Assembly (NCBI GenBank): GCA_030682505.1 | Contig: JAUXOH010000012.1 | Span: 1-11,093 of the forward strand | Direction: 5' to 3' | Length of the DNA stretch: 11,093 bases | Source of the DNA: Candidatus Didemnitutus sp. | GTDB lineage: Bacteria; Verrucomicrobiota; Verrucomicrobiia; Opitutales; Opitutaceae | Shown: positions 1 through 5,448 of the stretch, piece after piece | Layout: every line of letters starts with the position of its first letter | Position numbering within the stretch: position 1 is the stretch's first letter | Program-made: the position numbers and the translations under genes | The notes under the pieces: model-generated | Told to the model about the DNA's origin: nothing | What the model saw: the letters and a program-made list of their open reading frames with translations, nothing else | Database searches by the model: none

Positions 1-882
1 CTGCAGGACATCGGCTCCCGCTCCTACACCTTTGCCAGCGCGATGCTGACGACGATGGCCGCCTGCTTCGAGCAGGACATCGAAGTCATCGTGTTGGATC
101 GACCGAATCCCCTGGGCGGATTGAAAGTCGACGGTCCGCCGCTCGACGCCGAGTGGAAGAGCTATGTCGGCGCCTTTCGCGTGCCCTACGTGCACGGTCT
201 GACGATCGGTGAGCTCGCGCGCATGGGCCGCGAGGCCCCCCAGGTCATGACCATTCCCAAGGTCATCAATGTCTCCGAGAAGGTGCGCGAGAAGGGCAAG
301 CTGACGGTCATTCCCATGCGCGGGTGGACGCGGTCGATGCGCTGGCCTGATACCGGCCTGAAATGGATCAAGACCTCGCCGATGATTCCGACTTTCGAAT
401 CCACCGTCGGTTACGCCATGGTGGGATTGGGGTGCCAGAATACGCCGTGGACTTCCGGGATTGGTCGGGAGTTTCCGTTTCGCGGCATCAGTTTTCCGCG
501 CAAGACCCCGGACGAAATCATCAAGGCCCTCGAAGCCTATAAAATCCCCGGCATCAAGTTTCTGAAAATGCAAGCGATGGGTCCCGACAACAAGCCACGC
601 ACCGGCGTTTACGTCGAGGTGACGGATTGGAACGCGTGGCGCCCCACCGAGCTGTCATTCTATATGCAGAAGCAGGCGGCACTCTGGCTGCCGCTGAATC
701 CCTTCGCCAATCTGACCAACGGCGAGGAACGCACGTTCAACATCCACGTTGGTTCCACGGCTTGGTATAACGCCCTCAAGTCGCAGGGCGGGCGGGTGGA
801 CCCCGCCTTGTTCATCCGGAACTGGCAGGAGCGCGCCGCGGTCTACCAGCAGCAAAGCAAGCGGTATTGGCTCTACCAATAA
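1..882 (+). CDS. DUF1343 family protein (NamZ-like exo-beta-N-acetylmuramidase homologue), 3' part
   Basis: The reading frame is open from base 1, so the true start is to the left; 293 residues are visible, roughly the last two thirds to three quarters of a normal DUF1343 protein (about 400 aa). Family hallmarks seen: LQDIGSRSYT at residues 1-10, VLDRPNPLGG at 31-40, HGLTIGELARM at 65-75, and GWTRSMRWPDTGLKW at 108-122. Characterised members (NamZ) are secreted enzymes that remove terminal MurNAc from peptidoglycan fragments; export cannot be judged because the N-terminus is missing. The core motif is unusual: where typical members read SPNMP, then EGTN, then GRGTT-PFE, this one reads SPMIP (126-130), then CQNTPW (145-150), then GIGREFPF (153-160). 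Family membership is confident, but muramidase activity is only a possibility. It converges on msrB with a 40 bp gap. Confidence 0.85.
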   Translation: MQDIGSRSYTFASAMLTTMAACFEQDIEVIVLDRPNPLGGLKVDGPPLDAEWKSYVGAFRVPYVHGLTIGELARMGREAPQVMTIPKVINVSEKVREKGKLTVIPMRGWTRSMRWPDTGLKWIKTSPMIPTFESTVGYAMVGLGCQNTPWTSGIGREFPFRGISFPRKTPDEIIKALEAYKIPGIKFLKMQAMGPDNKPRTGVYVEVTDWNAWRPTELSFYMQKQAALWLPLNPFANLTNGEERTFNIHVGSTAWYNALKSQGGRVDPALFIRNWQERAAVYQQQSKRYWLYQ

Positions 883-895
883 GTCGTGGGACCAA

Positions 896-921
896 CCCGC
901 GCCGGCCGCGACCCCGGCGGG
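896..921. terminator. Possible bidirectional hairpin between convergent genes
   Basis: A GC-rich inverted repeat fills the 40 bp between the stop codons of the DUF1343 gene and msrB. CCC plus GCCGG (896-905, with a GC bulge) can pair with CCGGC plus GGG (914-921) around an 8-base loop. Only a weak T-rich run (ATTATT) follows on the + strand and no clear U-tract on the other, so it is at best a weak intrinsic terminator. It was judged by eye, with no folding energy computed. Confidence 0.3.
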
Positions 922-922
922 A

Positions 923-1561
923 TTATTGCGCGGACTTGCCCGGGCTGTTCCTCGCCGCCCACGTGTCGTAGTCAGCCCGCGACATGAAACTGAGCGAGGC
1001 ACTGTTGATGCAGTAGCGCTGACCGGTGGGTCGGGGGCCGTCATCAAAGAGGTGACCCAAGTGACTGCCACAAACTTTGCAGTGCACTTCGATCCGTACC
1101 ATCCCCCAACTCACATCGCGCTCCTCGCCGATGAACAGCTTCTCCAGCGGTTGCCAATAGCTCGGCCAGCCCGTGCCCGATTCAAACTTGTGTCTGGAAT
1201 CAAAAAGTGGGGTGTCGCACCCGACACAGAAAAACACGCCATCTTCATGGCTGTCCCAGTAAGCATTGCGAAACGGCGGTTCGGTTCCTTGTTGGCGGGC
1301 GACACGGAACTGCTCTGGCGTCAGCCGCGCGCGCCACTCCGCTTCGGTGCGTTGGACCGTGGTGTTGCTCATGTCGATGACGACCTTCGACGGAAGGCCA
1401 CAGGCGGATTTGGCATCGTCGGGCGGGCAGTAGGCGGCGTCGCTGGCGGGTGAACCTGCCGGGGAGGAGGAAGCGTTCATGAGAGGTTTGTTCTGGGCGT
1501 GGAGAAAGACCGCCGCCGCAATGGCGGTGACGAACAGGGCGAGAAATGACCACTTCTTCAT
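923..1561 (-). CDS. msrB: Peptide-methionine (R)-S-oxide reductase with signal peptide
   Basis: Repairs methionine-R-sulfoxide in proteins. The 212-residue product opens with Lys-Lys and a hydrophobic stretch (about 4-20) ending in HAQ (21-23), which looks like an export signal, so it probably acts in the periplasm or anchored at the inner membrane. A low-complexity Ser/Pro/Ala linker follows, and the MsrB domain spans about 72-200. Zinc-binding pairs C112/C115 (CVGC) and C161/C164 (CKVC), GWPSYW (131-136) and the catalytic RYCINS with C184 are all present. The position of the resolving cysteine in E. coli MsrB (SGCGWPS) is Thr130 here (SGTGWPS). The linker holds two extra cysteines, C45 and C54. 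I chose the ATG at 1559-1561 because it gives the signal peptide directly; a TTG at 1630 would put a basic, proline-rich tail before it. It lies 117 bp downstream of xseA on the same strand. Confidence 0.93.
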   Translation of the reverse strand: MKKWSFLALFVTAIAAAVFLHAQNKPLMNASSSPAGSPASDAAYCPPDDAKSACGLPSKVVIDMSNTTVQRTEAEWRARLTPEQFRVARQQGTEPPFRNAYWDSHEDGVFFCVGCDTPLFDSRHKFESGTGWPSYWQPLEKLFIGEERDVSWGMVRIEVHCKVCGSHLGHLFDDGPRPTGQRYCINSASLSFMSRADYDTWAARNSPGKSAQ

Positions 1562-1610
1562 CGGTGACGAGGCTACACAGGGTTGGCGTTTGTGCAAACA
1601 CGCGGGCGGC

Positions 1611-1628
1611 GGGGCAAATCTTCGCCCC
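1611..1628 (-). terminator. Stem-loop between xseA and msrB
   Basis: Read on the minus strand, GGGGCGA (complement of 1622-1628) pairs with TTGCCCC (complement of 1611-1617) around the tetraloop AGAT. This gives a 7 bp stem including one G-U pair. It lies about 50 bases past the xseA stop and about 50 bases before the msrB start. There is no U-tract after it, so it could be a weak terminator, an mRNA end-stabilising hairpin or chance in GC-rich DNA. Confidence 0.25.
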
Positions 1629-1678
1629 AACCTCCCTTCGCGCTGCGCTACCCGAGCAGGAGTGCCGGGGCGGCCCGT

Positions 1679-2962
1679 TTATTCCACGCGACTGCGAACA
1701 TCGCCATCGGCGAACTCGGACACGAGCTTCTGCCCGGACTTCACGCCCTTGGCCCGGGCGATCGGTTGACCCGCCTCGTCGCGCACGATGGCAAAGCCGC
1801 GTTGCAGGACCGATCTGGGACTCACCGACTCCAGGCGTTTCCACAAAGCCAGCAGGCGATGCGATTCAAATTGCACGCGAAACTCCGGTGATGCCGCCGC
1901 GAGTCGCGCGCGCACCGCCGACCATTGTTCGCGACGCAGCTGTGTCGCCTGCCGCAACGACGAACCCAGTCGATTCGTGAGATCGTCGATTCGCAGTTGG
2001 TGTTGCTCCAGCAGCGCCACCGGCGACAGCAAACGCAAGCGACTGCGCGCATGACTGAGGCGCTCGACCGCATCTTCGAGATCCCGCCCGAGCCGGTCGT
2101 CGAGCACGCGTTGCGCGCGGGTGACGCGTTCGCGGCACGCGACATGGCTGCTCGAAATCAATTCCGCGGCGGCGCTGGGCGTCTCCGCCCGCACATCGGC
2201 CGCAAAATCGCAGAGCGTAAAGTCGATTTCGTGTCCCACTGCGGAGATGACGGGCAGCGAACAGGCGGCCACCGCACGGACAAGCGGTTCTTCGTTGAAC
2301 GCCCACAGGTCCTCGACGCTGCCGCCTCCGCGACCGATCACGAGGAGATCGAAAATACCCAGCTGTTCGGCCAGCCGCAGCATCTCGACCATCTCCAACG
2401 CTGCTCCTGCGCCCTGCACCTTTGCCGGCAGGACGACAATGCGTCCCGGCCATTCTCGGCGGCGCAAGATCCGGAAGAAATCCTGCACGGCCGCGCCAGT
2501 CGGCGATGTGATAAAGCCCACACAAAGCGGAACCGCCGGGAGCGGGCGCTTCCGCGCGGTCTCAAAAAGACCTTCGGCGACCAAGCGGGCCTTCAGTTCT
2601 TCAAACTGCTGTTGCAATCGCCCCAACCCATGGTCAACCACGGCCCGCACGATGAACTGATATTGGCCGCGCGCCTCGTAGACATCGATCTCCCCGTAGA
2701 CGAGCACCTGCAGCCCATCCTTGATCGCGACGCTTTGCCGGGAGGCGTCACCGCGGAAAAGCACACAGCTCAACTGCGCTCCGGCGTCTTTGAGCGAGAA
2801 GTAGACGTGGCCACTGGCTTGGGCGCGGAGATTGGAGACCTCCCCCTTCACCCAGCCCGCCGGCAGGCCACCCTTGAGCAACTCCCGCACCCGCCGCGTG
2901 AATTCCGTGACCGTTTGCACTCGGCCCGGATCATCGGTCGGGAGCTGGTCGGGATCGTTCAC
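1679..2962 (-). CDS. xseA: Exodeoxyribonuclease VII large subunit
   Basis: Large catalytic subunit of exonuclease VII, a cytoplasmic enzyme that degrades single-stranded DNA to oligonucleotides in both directions and takes part in repair. The product has 427 residues (E. coli XseA has 456). The N-terminal OB-fold DNA-binding region spans about 16-110 (WVKGEVSNL at 37-45, SGHVYFSLKD at 50-59). The catalytic domain follows from about 130, with GFITSPTGAA (149-158), GRGGGSVEDLW (210-220) and SAVGHEIDFT (240-249). D161, R211, H244 and D247 line up, at a constant offset of six, with residues I recall as essential in E. coli (D155, R205, H238, D241). A helical, Arg/Leu-rich segment (about 275-375), as expected for subunit contacts, precedes the conserved LQRGFAIV (386-393). 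The start is GTG at 2960-2962, overlapping the stop of the upstream VTT gene as GTGA, which suggests translational coupling. The small subunit gene xseB is not in this window. Confidence 0.96.
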   Translation of the reverse strand: MNDPDQLPTDDPGRVQTVTEFTRRVRELLKGGLPAGWVKGEVSNLRAQASGHVYFSLKDAGAQLSCVLFRGDASRQSVAIKDGLQVLVYGEIDVYEARGQYQFIVRAVVDHGLGRLQQQFEELKARLVAEGLFETARKRPLPAVPLCVGFITSPTGAAVQDFFRILRRREWPGRIVVLPAKVQGAGAALEMVEMLRLAEQLGIFDLLVIGRGGGSVEDLWAFNEEPLVRAVAACSLPVISAVGHEIDFTLCDFAADVRAETPSAAAELISSSHVACRERVTRAQRVLDDRLGRDLEDAVERLSHARSRLRLLSPVALLEQHQLRIDDLTNRLGSSLRQATQLRREQWSAVRARLAAASPEFRVQFESHRLLALWKRLESVSPRSVLQRGFAIVRDEAGQPIARAKGVKSGQKLVSEFADGDVRSRVE

Positions 2963-3636
2963 GTGGACTTGCGGCGACGGTCGTAATGCTTCCTCACTAG
3001 GTGGAGCACCGTCATCAGCGCGACTACGGCGCTGAGCGTAATCAGCGCCGTCTTGCCTTTGCCCTGAATGAGCGCGTCACCAAAAAGCAAGAAGGCCGTG
3101 TTGAGCGGCCAGACGATAATCGCGGAAACAACAAAGTAGCGGGCAAACGGAACCTCCGCGAGCCCGGCGAGAAAATTCTGCACCACAAACGGAATGCCGG
3201 GGGTGACCCGCAACAGAACGACAAGGTCGGTCGCATCGCCCGAGGCAACCTCGGGAAGTTTGTAACCCAGTCGCGTCACAATCGCCCGCAACAGTGGCCG
3301 CAGTCCCCGGCGGGCGAGCGCATAGGCAAAGCACAAATTGAAGGTCACCGCCAGCAAGGCCAGCAAAACGACCGTGTTGATGCCGAGTTGCTCGCCAAAC
3401 AAGGGAACTGCGGGCAAAATGAAAATCGCCATCGGCATGCCGCACGCCGGCAAGATTGCCATCGCCAAAAAATAGGTGGTTGGCCCCGCCGCGCGCAAAA
3501 CCTCCAGACCGGCGTCGATCCATTCCCGCAGGTCGGCACCGCGCATCAGCAGGACCGCGAAAATCGCCAGCCCCACGGCCGCCAGTCCGAGCTTGAGCAG
3601 CAGGAGGCGTTGGTCGCGACGGGTGTGATCAGCCAT
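2959..3636 (-). CDS. VTT domain (TVP38/TMEM64, SNARE-associated type) membrane protein
   Basis: Predicted inner-membrane protein of 225 residues in the TVP38/TMEM64/DedA-like superfamily, whose members are linked to lipid scrambling or membrane homeostasis; the exact substrate is unknown. Hydrophobic segments lie at about 11-31, 54-80, 86-107, 137-160, 166-187 and 196-213, with a basic tail (RKHYDRRRKS). The VTT core runs from about 60 to 190. Signature elements are Pro-rich LPACGMPMAIFILPAVPLFG (62-81) and LLRVTPGIPFVVQNFLAGL (141-159), which match the family's R-x-x-P-x-x-P and N-x-x-x-G pattern. I preferred the ATG at 3634-3636; a TTG at 3672 would add only a 12-residue tail and has no better ribosome-binding site. 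Its TGA overlaps the GTG of xseA. It is divergent from the first glycosyltransferase gene. No functional link to xseA is evident. Confidence 0.85.
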   Translation of the reverse strand: MADHTRRDQRLLLLKLGLAAVGLAIFAVLLMRGADLREWIDAGLEVLRAAGPTTYFLAMAILPACGMPMAIFILPAVPLFGEQLGINTVVLLALLAVTFNLCFAYALARRGLRPLLRAIVTRLGYKLPEVASGDATDLVVLLRVTPGIPFVVQNFLAGLAEVPFARYFVVSAIIVWPLNTAFLLFGDALIQGKGKTALITLSAVVALMTVLHLVRKHYDRRRKST

Positions 3637-3742
3637 GGCGCGACGATGCGCGGGCTGCTTCCCCACCGTCAAGGCCGGACCTGCCGTCGTCTTTGCACTT
3701 CCCTACGTCCGGACCTCCACTAGGGTGCGGGTCTGCTTTCGC
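3637..3742. promoter_or_regulatory. Divergent intergenic region, presumed promoters for both directions
   Basis: These 106 bp separate the divergent VTT/xseA and glycosyltransferase genes and should hold promoters for both. On the + strand TTGCAC (3693-3698) is a fair -35, but the hexamer 17 bp later, TCCACT, is a poor -10. On the minus strand TTGACG (complement of 3667-3672) is a good -35 with only a weak CATCGT-like -10 close to the ATG. The location is supported by gene order; the exact boxes are not. Confidence 0.35.
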
Positions 3743-4435
3743 ATGAAGCTCACCATCGTCATCCCCTGTTATAACGAACGTCACACCATCCGCTCGATTG
3801 TGGAGGCGGTGCGAGCCGCGCCGATCGCTGACAAGGAAATCATCATCGTCGATGATTGTTCGAGCGACGGCACGCGCGAGATCCTGAAGAGTGAGATCGA
3901 GGCGCTCGTCACCAAGGTGCTCTACCATCCGGTCAATTGCGGCAAGGGCGCCGCGTTACGCACCGGCTTTGCCGCCGCCACGGGCGACGCGGTGATTGTG
4001 CAGGACGCCGACTTGGAATACGATCCGCAGGAATACCCCCGCCTGCTCAAGCCGGTGGCCGACGGCAAGGCCGACGTCGTCTTCGGGTCGCGGTTCATGG
4101 GCGCGGAAGCGCACCGCGTGGTTTATTTCTGGCACATGGTGGGCAACCGCTTTCTCACGCTGCTCTCCAACATGTTTACCAATATCAATCTCACGGACAT
4201 GGAAACGTGCTACAAGTTGTTCCGGCGCGACGTGCTCCGCCAGATCACGATCGAGGAGAATCGTTTTGGCTTTGAGCCGGAAATCACCGCCAAGGTGGCG
4301 GCGATCGAGGGTTGCCGCATTTTCGAGGTGGGCATCAGTTACTATGGACGCACCTACGCCGAAGGAAAAAAGATCGGCTGGCGCGATGGCTTCCGGGCCA
4401 TCTATGCGATCGTGAAGTATAATGTGTTTCGTTGA
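3743..4435 (+). CDS. GT2 family glycosyltransferase, DPM1-like (polyprenyl-phosphate sugar synthase type)
   Basis: Cytoplasmic GT-A fold enzyme of 230 residues. It is expected to move a sugar from a nucleotide sugar to polyprenyl phosphate or a similar acceptor, as dolichol-phosphate mannose synthases do. Motifs: TIVIPCYNE at 4-12, IVDDCSSDGT at 35-44 (nucleotide-binding Asp37/Asp38), GKGAALRTG at 68-76, the DxD metal motif in QDADLEYDP at 87-95, GSRF at 115-118, DMETCYKLFRRD at 152-163, FGFEPEITAK at 175-184, and YYGRTYAEGKKIGWRDG at 200-216. No membrane helix is visible, so it is the short soluble or peripheral form. The start is the ATG at 3743, where the GT2 fold begins directly; an upstream in-frame ATG at 3635 would prepend 36 residues unlike the family. 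It is the first gene of the + strand glycosylation run, 65 bp before the next GT2 gene. Donor sugar and exact acceptor are not readable. Confidence 0.9.
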   Translation: MKLTIVIPCYNERHTIRSIVEAVRAAPIADKEIIIVDDCSSDGTREILKSEIEALVTKVLYHPVNCGKGAALRTGFAAATGDAVIVQDADLEYDPQEYPRLLKPVADGKADVVFGSRFMGAEAHRVVYFWHMVGNRFLTLLSNMFTNINLTDMETCYKLFRRDVLRQITIEENRFGFEPEITAKVAAIEGCRIFEVGISYYGRTYAEGKKIGWRDGFRAIYAIVKYNVFR

Positions 4436-4500
4436 GAGATTAACGCCGACTTTACCCGCTGCCGCTTGCGCCACCGCCCCAATCCTGCCATGTGCATCGT

Positions 4501-5448
4501 ATGAGTGTCCTCCACCCCGCGGTCACTGTCGTGATTCCGATCTTCAACGAAGAGGCGGTGCTGCCTGAGTTGCTCGCCCGCCTCACGGCGGTTTTTGACC
4601 TGCCGGGCGCGGTAAAATGGCAGGTTCTGTTTGTCGACGACGGCAGCGCGGACCGCTCCGCCGAGATTCTCCGCGGCCGGGTGGCCGACGATCCGCGTTT
4701 CGGACTAATTGAATTGAGCCGGAATTTTGGGCATCAATCCGCTCTGCGGGCCGGTCTGGCCCATGCGGCCCACGCCGATGCGGTCGTGACGATGGACGCC
4801 GATCTGCAGGATCCGCCCGAGTGCATTCCCGCCTTGGTGGAAGCCTGGCAGGCGGGGGCCGAAGTGGTTCTCGCCGTGCGGCGGTCGCGGGAGGAACGCG
4901 GGCTGCGGCGCCTCGGTTTCGATATTTTTCACCGCGTCTTCGGCAGCTTGAGTGATTTTCCAATCGAGCAGAACACCGGCACGTTTGGTCTGCTCGCCCG
5001 CCCGGCGGTTGAGGCGTTCAACCAGTTGCCCGAATCGAATCGTTTTTTCCCGGGTCTGCGGACGTGGGTCGGCTTCAAGCGCGCGGATGTGCTCTATGAT
5101 CGCAAGGAGCGTGCGGCCGGCCAGCCCGGACAAACGATGCGCCGCCTCGTGCGCTATGCCCTCGATGGTTTGTTCAGCTTCTCCTACCTGCCGTTGCGGA
5201 CGGTGACCCTGGTCGGAATGTGCGTCGCCGGTGTCGGTTTTGCGCTCGGCGTTTTCTACGTCACGCGGCGGCTGTTCGGCGTGGAGGTTGCGCAAACCGG
5301 GTTCACCACGCTCGTCACCTTGGTGCTTTTTCTCGGTGGAGTGCAGTTGATCGGCATTGGTGTGCTGGGCGAATACCTCGGTCGAATCTACGACGAGGTC
5401 AAACGGCGCCCGGGCTATTTCATCAAGCGCAAGTCCGGCCTTGAATAG
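4501..5448 (+). CDS. GT2 glycosyltransferase with two C-terminal membrane helices, GtrB/ArnC-like
   Basis: Membrane-anchored polyprenyl-phosphate glycosyltransferase of 315 residues, matching the usual 300-330 of GtrB/ArnC-type enzymes. Motifs: VTVVIPIFNEE at 8-18, LFVDDGSADRS at 43-53, LSRNFGHQSALRAG at 72-85, the DxD motif in TMDADLQDPPE at 97-107, NTGTFGLLAR at 158-167, and LPESNRFFPGLRTWVGF at 176-192. Two hydrophobic segments at about 232-255 and 266-292 end in the conserved LGEYLGRIYDEVKRRPGY (289-306). These enzymes charge undecaprenyl phosphate with a hexose or aminosugar on the cytoplasmic face. I chose the ATG at 4501; an in-frame GTG at 4492 would add three residues, and neither has a Shine-Dalgarno sequence. 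Its last eight bases overlap the likely start of the following GT-C gene, which suggests coupled translation of donor-maker and donor-user. Confidence 0.92.
   Translation: MSVLHPAVTVVIPIFNEEAVLPELLARLTAVFDLPGAVKWQVLFVDDGSADRSAEILRGRVADDPRFGLIELSRNFGHQSALRAGLAHAAHADAVVTMDADLQDPPECIPALVEAWQAGAEVVLAVRRSREERGLRRLGFDIFHRVFGSLSDFPIEQNTGTFGLLARPAVEAFNQLPESNRFFPGLRTWVGFKRADVLYDRKERAAGQPGQTMRRLVRYALDGLFSFSYLPLRTVTLVGMCVAGVGFALGVFYVTRRLFGVEVAQTGFTTLVTLVLFLGGVQLIGIGVLGEYLGRIYDEVKRRPGYFIKRKSGLE

Noticed and set aside
749..1453. + strand open frame spanning the end of the DUF1343 gene and most of msrB
   Set aside because: It overlaps two genes with clear motifs, and its translation is proline/arginine/glycine-rich without any domain.
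1562..1630. Upstream TTG start for msrB
   Set aside because: It would place 23 basic and proline-rich residues in front of a good signal peptide; the ATG at 1561 fits better.
1925..2986. Long + strand open frame (about 350 codons) opposite xseA
   Set aside because: It lies almost wholly antisense to the clearly conserved xseA gene; the translation is Arg/Gln/His-rich with no recognisable motif, as expected from high-GC shadow frames.
3637..3672. Upstream TTG start for the VTT protein gene
   Set aside because: It adds only 12 residues unlike the family and uses a rarer start; the same TTGACG bases are as likely to be part of a promoter.
3743..5448. The two adjacent GT2 genes as a recent tandem duplication
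   Set aside because: They share only the general GT-A motifs; one is a short soluble DPM1-like form, the other has two C-terminal helices and different conserved blocks, so they belong to distinct subfamilies.
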